Assembly (NCBI GenBank): GCA_026225395.1
Contig: JAMFSR010000011.1
Location: 62,001-126,000 of the forward strand
Length of the DNA: 64,000 nt
Direction: 5' to 3'
From: Granulicella sapmiensis
GTDB lineage: Bacteria; Acidobacteriota; Terriglobia; Terriglobales; Acidobacteriaceae
The translations under genes and the position numbers were made by a program. Below are positions 51,684 through 58,085 of the stretch, one piece after another; position 1 is the stretch's first letter, and each line of letters starts with the position of its first letter. The notes under the pieces are model-generated. The model had not been told where the DNA came from, did not search any database, and saw only the letters and a list, made by a program, of their open reading frames with translations.

Positions 51684-51723
51684 TGGTGGGTGGGCGTCGG
51701 CTTCGTTCTGAGTGGCGGCTACG

Positions 51724-52392
51724 CTACGGGACGGGAGTGGCTTCGGCGTCGTAGGGTGGAGGCAGCAGAGGCTCAACCTGCATGAGGCTGTTCAGGCTGG
51801 CGCGCTGGGCGTCCGTGAGGTGGTTGAAGCGCTCGGAGTTCAAGACAGCTTGGCGTTGCGGGGGAGAGAGTTCGCGGAGGCCGCGGAAGGTGCGGTCTAC
51901 GTAGCGGCGCTGGTCGGGTGGGAGATCGAGAAGCTGCTTGAGGGCGGCGCGGACCTGTTGGCGTTGCGGCGGTGTGAGGTGCTCCATCCACTCGTTGTGT
52001 TCGAGCAGGCGCTGGCGCTTTTCGGGCGGCATGGCGTTGAGTTGCGCGAGGCGATCGAGCAGGCGCTGTTGCGTTTGAGGAGGATAGAGGTTGAAGCCGG
52101 GCTCGGCCTGTAGAGCTTTTTGCTGCTGCTCGGGAGTGAGGTTGCCGTGGCGGCTCATCCACTCCGGAAGGTGCTCGTCGGCGGGCCTGTTGTTAGGAGC
52201 GGGTTTGTTTGCGTTGAGGTGAGAATGCGCCGGCGGCGGCTGTTGCAGTGGATGCGGAGCGAAGGTGCTTTTCGGCGGCGGTGGAGCGCTCTGCCGGATT
52301 TGTCCTTGAACAGGAGCGGACGCGGCGAGGAAAAGGCACAGGACCAGGCCGGCGATTACTACCGCTGCTCGAGTTGGAAGATTGCGACACAT
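51724..52392 (-). CDS. DUF3106 exported protein
   Basis: A 222-residue protein. A signal peptide (AAVVIAGLVLCLFLAASAPV) is followed by a Pro-rich stretch and then short repeated motifs of the DUF3106 type: LTPEQQQKALQAEPGFNLYP, NAMPPEKRQRLLEHNEWMEH, LTPPQRQQVRAALKQLLDLP, LSPPQRQAVLN. The repeats are helical and Arg/Gln-rich. In this group such genes often follow an ECF sigma and anti-sigma pair, as here. The ATG at 52392 puts the signal at the N-terminus; its ribosome binding site is poor and an upstream ATG at 52437 is possible. A terminator-like hairpin stands between it and the anti-sigma gene. Confidence 0.72.
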   Translation of the reverse strand: MCRNLPTRAAVVIAGLVLCLFLAASAPVQGQIRQSAPPPPKSTFAPHPLQQPPPAHSHLNANKPAPNNRPADEHLPEWMSRHGNLTPEQQQKALQAEPGFNLYPPQTQQRLLDRLAQLNAMPPEKRQRLLEHNEWMEHLTPPQRQQVRAALKQLLDLPPDQRRYVDRTFRGLRELSPPQRQAVLNSERFNHLTDAQRASLNSLMQVEPLLPPPYDAEATPVP

Positions 52393-52549
52393 TGGAGAAG
52401 AAGTTGACGTTGGTGCAATGTTGTCCGTTCCGGTCATTTGTTGGAGCACCAACCAGGGAGCGAGAGAGGCGGACTTACCTGGAAAACTGCGCCGATGTGA
52501 GCAGATAACAGGACTTTGCATGGTTGTGAGTCGCTCCCCATCATACAGA

Positions 52550-52571
52550 AAGCCGCCAGGGAGGGCGGCTT
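52550..52571 (-). terminator. Terminator-like hairpin after the anti-sigma gene
   Basis: AAGCCGCC / GGCGGCTT stem with a 6-nt loop, about 44 bp after the leftward stop codon at 52615. The T tract is weak (TTTCTGTATG on the leftward strand). Confidence 0.6.
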
Positions 52572-52614
52572 AAAACTGATGAGGCGTTGGTTGTTGTGGA
52601 AGGCAATCTTCTCC

Positions 52615-53151
52615 TTAGGAAGCGGGAGGGGTGTCTTCATCTGCAGAGCCCGACGTATCGAGCAGCTGGTTCATCTGCTGCTCTTCCTGGGCATTGTTGT
52701 CGAGCACCTTCAAATCGTTAATTGTGGCGGAAGAGGCTGTGTTGGCCCCACCGTGCTGCAGGTTATGAAGCTGCAGGAACGTTCCGCTGCCGCCTACCAA
52801 AAGAACCAGAGCCAGAGCGCAGGCCACGGCAGGTTGAAAAGAACGGCCGGTGCTGAAGAGCAGGAAGGAACGCATGCGCTCCCAAAGGCTTTCGGGCTCG
52901 GCGGCTACAGCTTCGCGCAGGCGGGCGTGCAGACGGGTATCGAAGAAAGGTGAAGGCTCAGGGGCGGCGTACTCATCGAGCAAAGCGAAGGTGGAGCGCA
53001 GTTCGTGGAGCTCGGTGCGGCAGCCGGAACATGAGGCGAGATGCTGTTCGAGCTCAGGGTGCGACGCGAGGCACGCGTCGTCCAAAAGCAGGTCAGCAAG
53101 GTGCGACCGGCAGGATTTGCAATCGGTATTGAGTTTCATTGCGGTGTTCAT
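52615..53151 (-). CDS. Anti-sigma factor with zinc-finger domain
   Basis: A 178-residue membrane protein. Residues 10-45 (DCKSCRSHLADLLLD ... HPELEQHLASCSGCRTELHE) form a ZAS-type zinc finger with Cys11/Cys14 and His37-x3-Cys41-x2-Cys44, the sigma-binding domain. A single helix (PAVACALALVLLVGGSGTFL) near 105-125 crosses the inner membrane, and the last 50 residues are periplasmic and acidic. It should hold the sigma factor encoded 93 bp upstream until a signal releases it. Its start at 53151 is the ATG that keeps the finger near the N-terminus. Confidence 0.85.
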   Translation of the reverse strand: MNTAMKLNTDCKSCRSHLADLLLDDACLASHPELEQHLASCSGCRTELHELRSTFALLDEYAAPEPSPFFDTRLHARLREAVAAEPESLWERMRSFLLFSTGRSFQPAVACALALVLLVGGSGTFLQLHNLQHGGANTASSATINDLKVLDNNAQEEQQMNQLLDTSGSADEDTPPAS

Positions 53152-53244
53152 TTTGTCTTCCCCCCTTTCGGGTGGTGGTTCGATCTGCTGCCGTCGACTC
53201 TCTCTATCGTTCGACGACGAGTTCTGTTGTTTAGTTCCATTCGG

Positions 53245-54150
53245 CTAAACAAAGTCCTTAAGTTTCTCGCGCAAAGTCTGGTAGGCGCGAAAGAGAAGCG
53301 ATTTGGTGGCGGATTCGGAGAGTTTGAGAACCTCACCGATCTGCTTGTAGTCCATGCCCTCGTACTTGTGCATGAGAACGGCGCTTTGTTGCCGCTCCGG
53401 AAGGGCCAGCACGTGCTGGCGAATGGCGTTCATGCGCTCGCGGCGAAGGATATTGGCTTCGGCGGAGGGAGTGGAGTCGGCGACGTCCGGGGTGGTGCCG
53501 GTTTCGGAGTCGGTTTCATCCAGGTAGATGGTGGAGGCGGAGCGCTCGTGGCGTGTGTCGCGAGCGTGGTTGACGCCGAGATTGGTGGCGATGCGGTAGA
53601 GCCAAGTGCTGAAGCGGGCCTCTGCGCGGTACGTTTCGCGCGAACGGTAAATGCGGAGGAAAACTTCCTGGGCAAGCTCTTCGGCTACGGCCTGGTTATG
53701 CACCATGCGGAACATGAAGTGAATGATCGGCTTACGGTACTTGGCGAGCAGGATATCGAAGGCGGCCATGTTGCCGGAGCGGAGCTCGAGCATGACTTCG
53801 GCGTCAGTGAGTTCAGAAAAGTCTCCACGAGCGATGGCGGCGGCGCGGGAGCGGAGCTGCTCGGGGGTGAGAGGCTCGGAGCCTGCAGGACGCGTAATGG
53901 CGTCGATTGGCAGGTTTGGAGCAGCCCCGGGTGCGGTGCCGATCAATCCGGGATGGAAGGCCATGGTTCCCATATCTTGAGAAACCCCATCTTCGTCGTC
54001 AGGTTGCGCGACGTCGTCGAAATCCTCAGGATTTTGGGTGTCGCCAATAGACTGGAGGGTGTCGTCTGCCCGTGCCTCGGCTGAGTCCTCGAAGGGAGGC
54101 TCGTCGGGCGCCCCGGTGGGCGGCTTTACCGGTGCTTGGGGGCGCTTCAT
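53245..54150 (-). CDS. ECF-type sigma-70 factor with long acidic N-terminal extension
   Basis: A 301-residue sigma factor. Region 2 (AFDILLAKYRKPIIHFMFRM, EELAQEVFLRIYRSRETYRA, FSTWLYRIATNLGVNHARD) starts near 125. Region 4 (ALPERQQSAVLMHKYEGMDY, KQIGEVLKLSESATKSLLFR) is at the C-terminus. About 110 residues before region 2 are acidic and Pro-rich with no fold visible, which is unusual for ECF factors, normally about 180-200 residues. The start could be internal, but ATG 54150 opens a continuous frame of coding-like composition. With the anti-sigma gene it forms a regulatory pair. Confidence 0.85.
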   Translation of the reverse strand: MKRPQAPVKPPTGAPDEPPFEDSAEARADDTLQSIGDTQNPEDFDDVAQPDDEDGVSQDMGTMAFHPGLIGTAPGAAPNLPIDAITRPAGSEPLTPEQLRSRAAAIARGDFSELTDAEVMLELRSGNMAAFDILLAKYRKPIIHFMFRMVHNQAVAEELAQEVFLRIYRSRETYRAEARFSTWLYRIATNLGVNHARDTRHERSASTIYLDETDSETGTTPDVADSTPSAEANILRRERMNAIRQHVLALPERQQSAVLMHKYEGMDYKQIGEVLKLSESATKSLLFRAYQTLREKLKDFV

Positions 54151-54206
54151 TCGAGGCTAATTGTACCTTTCGGCTAGACGATTGGACGCCTGGTGAGGGC
54201 CGGCGG

Positions 54207-54236
54207 TTGGTAGGCGCGGGGTGCGGGTGATATCCT
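54207..54236 (+). promoter_or_regulatory. Possible promoter of the tRNA-Val gene
   Basis: TTGGTA, 18 bp, TATCCT, about 50 bp before the tRNA. Both boxes are moderately close to consensus. Confidence 0.4.
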
Positions 54237-54285
54237 GATGGTCTGCACAGCCCTATGCTCGAGTGCCAACTCGACGCCTGGGAAT

Positions 54286-54360
54286 GGGCTCATAACTCAG
54301 CGGTAGAGTGCCACCTTCACACGGTGGAAGTCGTAGGTTCGAATCCTGCTGTGCCCACCA
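54286..54360 (+). tRNA. tRNA-Val (anticodon CAC)
   Basis: A 75-nt cloverleaf: acceptor GGGCTCA / TGTGCCC (one T-T mismatch at the fifth pair), D-stem ACTC / GAGT with AGCGGTA loop, anticodon stem CCACC / GGTGG around TTCACAC (anticodon CAC, codon GTG), 5-nt variable loop, T-arm GTAGG TTCGAAT CCTGC, discriminator A and encoded CCA. An integrase gene starts 100 bp downstream, so its 3' end is the probable attachment site. The mismatch may reflect past recombination at the 3' end. Confidence 0.95.
54336..54360. other. Probable attL at the tRNA 3' end
   Basis: GGTTCGAATCCTGCTGTGCC and CACCA form the T-arm and 3' end of the tRNA, the usual crossover region for tyrosine integrases. The matching attR should be a direct repeat of part of this segment at the far end of the element. 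Exact core limits cannot be set from one side. Confidence 0.5.
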
Positions 54361-54380
54361 TATTTTCAGTAACTTAGCCG

Positions 54381-54436
54381 ATGGCACCAAGGAGACTTGG
54401 TGCCATTTGGTGCCAAAGTAAATCAACTGGCACCAA
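54381..54436. repeat. Four inverted TGGCACCAA sites between tRNA and integrase
   Basis: ATGGCACCAAG gaga CTTGGTGCCAT is a perfect 11-bp inverted pair (54381-54406), followed by TTTGGTGCCA (54406-54415) and TGGCACCAA (54428-54436), a second inverted pair. Such clusters beside attL are usually integrase or excisionase arm-type sites. The first hairpin could also end tRNA transcription. Confidence 0.75.
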
Positions 54437-54462
54437 CTTCGCCGGTTTTTACCGCCGCAAAC

Positions 54463-55656
54463 CTACATGATCTGCTGCGGTGTAGTTGCTGATGTGAGCA
54501 GCTCGTAGACCGTCCCTACCATTTGCTGCACGCTCTCCGGGAGCTCCTGCATGTATTCGTTCGCCGTGGTATCGGCTCGCGAGTGACGCAGGTGCGATTG
54601 GATGTCCTTCACCGACCCCAGACTCTGTGCTCGTGTGGCGATGGTCCGCCGGATCACCTGGAAGTTCAGCTTCGGGATCTCCAAAGACTCCGCGAGGGGC
54701 TTTAGTACCCTGCTGCGGTAGTTGGACGTATCCATGAACCCACCATCTGCGTTCGGGAACATGGGGGCGTCGGGAGAGGACTTTCTGTGCTCAGGTTTCT
54801 GGCACAGCGGGTTCCCACACGAAGCCTTTTTACACTCCAACTTCCACTGAATGAGCTCTGTTGCAAGGTCATCCGGAAGATGCATCTTGCCAAGGCTCTT
54901 TGGGGTCTTGCCGTAGGCGCGTACTTTCCCACGGTAGACGGTTTCGGTTAGGTCGAGGGTGTTCACGTCGTCGAAAGTACGCCAACGAATCGCGAACAGT
55001 TCACTCGGCCGAAGCGCATCGGTCATGTCGAGAAGGAGAATGAGCCGGTCTCGACGCGTTGCCGCCGCTAATGCCGCTCTCAGTTGCTCCCAGGTCAGAA
55101 TCCGTTTGTCCTTCGCTCTGAGATTCTTTGGAATCTTCAGCGTCCGGGTCGGATCCTTGACCAAGAACTCCTGCTCGATTGCTTCGTCGAAGATGGACTT
55201 GAGGTAAGAGCGCGCTTGCTTCACCCGATCCTGGCAGTACGTCTTTGCCAGGTGGTTCACATGCGTTTGCAGCTCAAATTTGTCGATCGATTCAAACGAT
55301 CTTGAACCGAACTTCGAGATCAGATCAATCTCGATTTGAGCCGTCTTCTCTCTCGCCGTTTCGGGCCGCCAGTCTCCCTGTCGTATGGGAAAGTAACGGT
55401 TCCGAACGAACCACTCGAAGGTGACAGAGTCTTTCTGAATTCTGCCTTCCGGGAGTTTGCCCGTCTGTTTGGCGATTTCTTTTCGCAACGCTTCTCGCGC
55501 CGCGGGTTTGGTCATCTCCGTCTTGAATCCGAGCGCAACTACAATCCTCGCGTTTCGGACTTCCTCAGTTTCAGGATCGATGACATCCTTGCGGTAATAG
55601 CCATACCAGCGCTTACCGCGCAGGACAATCGATCCCACTTGGTGCGACTTACCCAT
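54463..55656 (-). CDS. Tyrosine-type site-specific integrase with Cys-rich insert
   Basis: A 397-residue integrase that would insert and excise the element at tRNA-Val. Catalytic residues visible: Arg216 (TDALRPSELFAIRW), the second Arg336 (QVIRRTIATRA), His358 (SHLRHSRADTT) and nucleophile Tyr368 (ANEYMQE). The position usually held by His before the second Arg is Gln333 here. Residues 275-290 contain CKKASCGNPLCQKPEH, a Cys/Cys/Cys/His cluster that could bind zinc and is not part of the common catalytic domain. Residues 75-170 form the core-binding SAM-like domain. Its 3' end faces the tRNA, as usual. Start ATG 55656. Confidence 0.9.
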   Translation of the reverse strand: MGKSHQVGSIVLRGKRWYGYYRKDVIDPETEEVRNARIVVALGFKTEMTKPAAREALRKEIAKQTGKLPEGRIQKDSVTFEWFVRNRYFPIRQGDWRPETAREKTAQIEIDLISKFGSRSFESIDKFELQTHVNHLAKTYCQDRVKQARSYLKSIFDEAIEQEFLVKDPTRTLKIPKNLRAKDKRILTWEQLRAALAAATRRDRLILLLDMTDALRPSELFAIRWRTFDDVNTLDLTETVYRGKVRAYGKTPKSLGKMHLPDDLATELIQWKLECKKASCGNPLCQKPEHRKSSPDAPMFPNADGGFMDTSNYRSRVLKPLAESLEIPKLNFQVIRRTIATRAQSLGSVKDIQSHLRHSRADTTANEYMQELPESVQQMVGTVYELLTSATTPQQIM

Positions 55657-55706
55657 GGGTTCCTCAGTTCTGTGGCGGAAGCAGTGGGCTCTTCTATTTT
55701 ACTGCG

Positions 55707-56018
55707 CTAGCCTGTGCGTCGGCCCATAGAAGAGACACGTTCACGTTCGTCAATGAACGCTTCTATGCCACTGTGTCGATAACGAAGAGTTCCATCGCCC
55801 ATACGAATGACAGGCAGAAAGGGCTTCTTTCTGGAAGAGTGATCCCATACCCAGTCCGTGCTCACGTTGAGGCGATTGGCTACCTCCTCTGCTGTAAGCA
55901 GAGGATCGATTTCGACCGCGCGGACTGGCGGCCTGCGCTCGTTTGGGCCTTGCAGTTCGAAAGTGGGCTCAACCAATCGCATGGAAAGATCACCGGTTGT
56001 GCGCTTCATCATTGCCAT
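55707..56018 (-). CDS. Excisionase-like helix-turn-helix protein
   Basis: A 103-residue protein. The C-terminal part (LTAEEVANRLNVSTDWVWDH, RKKPFLPVIRMGDGTLRYRH, SGIEAFIDERERV) is the small winged-helix domain of excisionases and MerR-type xis proteins. It lies 51 bp upstream of the integrase in the same direction and probably controls excision. The ATG at 56018 with AGGGGAAG upstream is chosen; about 50 in-frame residues before it look non-coding. Confidence 0.8.
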   Translation of the reverse strand: MAMMKRTTGDLSMRLVEPTFELQGPNERRPPVRAVEIDPLLTAEEVANRLNVSTDWVWDHSSRKKPFLPVIRMGDGTLRYRHSGIEAFIDERERVSSMGRRTG

Positions 56019-56317
56019 TGCTTCCCCTTTGCTGCGAATGTATCGGCACATGAAGAGCCAATAGAGCCGAATGCTGAAGCAAGGGTGGAACGGATCGAAC
56101 GAGGAGTCCAATACTTCTTGTCTATCGCGATTCGAGCAAAAGCTATGGTCGCGAAGCTTGAAGGAAAGATTAAACAAAATGTTGAGACGAGGTCACGTCC
56201 GCGTGACTTATTGACATGTTGATCGCCCTCGCAAACCATGGGATAGCAGACATAGTTTGCTCCGTCGCAAATCCGAGCGAACAGATTTGCCGGATCCCAA
56301 CTGAGCGGTACGGGCCC

Positions 56318-57271
56318 ATGTCAGAGTTGGTTGAGTTCAGACATCTGAAGTACATCGCAGCAGTAGCTGAGACTGGCAATTTCACTCGCGCAGCAGAGCG
56401 ACTCTTTCTGTCGCAGCCTTCCCTCAGCAAGCAGATCAAAGATATCGAAGCCGAGTTGGGCATCAAGATCTTCAACCGGACACCGGACGGCGTGGTTCCA
56501 ACTCCCGTCGGCCAAATGATCGTTGATTACGCGATCGCGACACTTCATGGCCGGTCTCATGTGTTCCGTATTGCGAAAGAAATCTTCCTGGGAAAAGTGC
56601 CTCCCCTGCGTGTTGGGTTCTCCCCGTTTGTAAATTCAAGGCATCTACAAGCATTCCGCGCAAGCTATAGCAGGCACTTCCCCGAATGCGCGCTGCAACT
56701 ATCTGGCGGAGGGACTGTACATGTCCTTCAGCGAGTTGAGCGCGGCGACCTCGATTGTGCATTACTAACCCTTCCAGTTGTCGGACCTAATTGGCATCTT
56801 CGGCACATCGCAAGCAGTCCGTTGGTCGCGTGTATGCGAGCAGACGATCAGCTTGCTGGAAAATCCGAAGTCTCCCTCGACGATTTGTCCACGCAATTGA
56901 CGATCTTTCGCGATCCTGACGGACACCCTTCGGCTCACTCGCGACTCATGCAGCTATTCGCTGAGGCCGGATCCAGTGTTCAAATTTCTTGTTCCGCCGC
57001 CACTCCGCATGATATTCAGCTTTTGGTTCGTGATGGATTCGGGGTCGCTTTGGTGCCTGAAGATTCCGTGTTGCAATCGGACGTCACAACCCGTCGAATC
57101 GGTGGCGTAGAGTGGACCGTTGATACGGCCTTTGTCCACCGGCGAGGTGCGGAACACCCCGCGCTATCGTTCATCGATAAGTACATACTTGCCGAAAACT
57201 CTTTGTCTCCCCGGACTTCTGTAAATCCTGAGCGCCCGCAACTCTCATTGAAGTTCGAGATTCCTGCCTAA
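56318..57271 (+). CDS. LysR-family transcriptional regulator
   Basis: A 317-residue regulator. The N-terminal winged helix-turn-helix is FRHLKYIAAVAETGNFTRAA then ERLFLSQPSLSKQIKDIEAE (about 7-45), and a linker helix leads into a periplasmic-binding-like effector domain (PPLRVGFSPFVNSRHLQAFR near 88-107, LLTLPVVGPNWHLRHIASSP, LVRDGFGVALVPED). Start 56318 suits LysR proteins, which begin about seven residues before FRHL; the longer upstream frame (to 56216) is unlikely. It sits between the recombination genes and the conjugation operon, both of which it could control. Effector unknown. Confidence 0.88.
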   Translation: MSELVEFRHLKYIAAVAETGNFTRAAERLFLSQPSLSKQIKDIEAELGIKIFNRTPDGVVPTPVGQMIVDYAIATLHGRSHVFRIAKEIFLGKVPPLRVGFSPFVNSRHLQAFRASYSRHFPECALQLSGGGTVHVLQRVERGDLDCALLTLPVVGPNWHLRHIASSPLVACMRADDQLAGKSEVSLDDLSTQLTIFRDPDGHPSAHSRLMQLFAEAGSSVQISCSAATPHDIQLLVRDGFGVALVPEDSVLQSDVTTRRIGGVEWTVDTAFVHRRGAEHPALSFIDKYILAENSLSPRTSVNPERPQLSLKFEIPA

Positions 57272-57385
57272 ATTTCGCGATAGATAGCAGCTATAGCAAA
57301 GCGAGTAAGAAGTATTGGACGGACGAGTAAATCGGTTCTAACTTCCGAAACATAACGGCGATCAATGAGCCGTTTCGGAGGATCA

Positions 57386-57808
57386 ATGCTTCGTCAATCC
57401 CATCGTACTCAAACCACCGAATCAACTCAGAGATTCAGAAGTCGGTTCCAGAATGTGAACATCTCGCCGTTCTCTTTCCGTCACCTACTTCACTTCTCAA
57501 AACGCGAACTCTCTCGTGTCATCCGCGTGATGGCACCCACGCTCCTTGCATTTTCGTTTGCCGGCGTTGCACATGCGCAGGGCACGATGGATTTCTCAGG
57601 AGCGCAAACCTTGATGGGTACGTTTAAAACTTTCGCCATGTACGCTGGGGCCGTCATCTGCCTCGGTGGGCTCATTTTTGCGGGAATCCGCATGATGAGT
57701 GGGCGTTTCCAAGATGCGATCCCAGGTCTCTTCGGTGCGCTATTCGGAGCCGGAGTACTCGGTTGGGGAGCCGGTTGGATCGGGTCCTTAACCGGACAGT
57801 CGATGTAG
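57386..57808 (+). CDS. TrbC/VirB2-family pilin
   Basis: A 140-residue prepilin for the conjugative pilus. A long basic N-terminus (about 45 residues) is followed by a signal segment VMAPTLLAFSFAGVAHAQG, then a mature part of about 80 residues with two hydrophobic helices (FAMYAGAVICLGGLIFAGIR and GLFGALFGAGVLGWGAGWIG). The ATG at 57386 has GGAGG 4 nt upstream. The extended n-region is longer than usual. It is the first gene of the type IV secretion operon; VirB3 follows 13 bp later. Confidence 0.85.
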   Translation: MLRQSHRTQTTESTQRFRSRFQNVNISPFSFRHLLHFSKRELSRVIRVMAPTLLAFSFAGVAHAQGTMDFSGAQTLMGTFKTFAMYAGAVICLGGLIFAGIRMMSGRFQDAIPGLFGALFGAGVLGWGAGWIGSLTGQSM

Positions 57809-57821
57809 GAGGTGCATCGAC

Positions 57822-58085
57822 ATGACCAAGCGAGGAGAACCGTTACCGATCAATCAAGCGCTGAATCGTCCCCGAGCCAAGCTCGGTTTGGACCTCACAG
57901 CATGGATGGCGATCCTATTCGTCTGCGTAACGGTTTTCCTCGTTGGGTTTCGCTTCCTCGCGATGATGACTTTCCCAGCCCTCGCGATTGGTGCGTGGCT
58001 CATCGTTCGCAAACACCCAAAGATGTTTCAACTCTGGGGCCTCAGCCTCAACCAGAAGAGCTACTATGACCCGCGCAAACACTGA
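57822..58085 (+). CDS. VirB3/TrbD-like inner-membrane protein
   Basis: An 87-residue protein with AGGAGG 7 nt before the ATG. It has a central hydrophobic hairpin (WMAILFVCVTVFLVGFRFLA and FPALAIGAWLIV) and the C-terminal RKHPKMFQLWGLSLNQKSYYDPRKH, which is typical of VirB3. VirB3 works with VirB4 at the inner membrane in pilus assembly. Its 3' end overlaps the VirB4 gene by 20 bp. Confidence 0.82.
   Translation: MTKRGEPLPINQALNRPRAKLGLDLTAWMAILFVCVTVFLVGFRFLAMMTFPALAIGAWLIVRKHPKMFQLWGLSLNQKSYYDPRKH

Noticed and set aside
54381-54406. Simple terminator of the tRNA gene
   Set aside because: The hairpin has no T run and its arm sequence recurs twice more in the next 30 bp, which suits protein-binding sites better.
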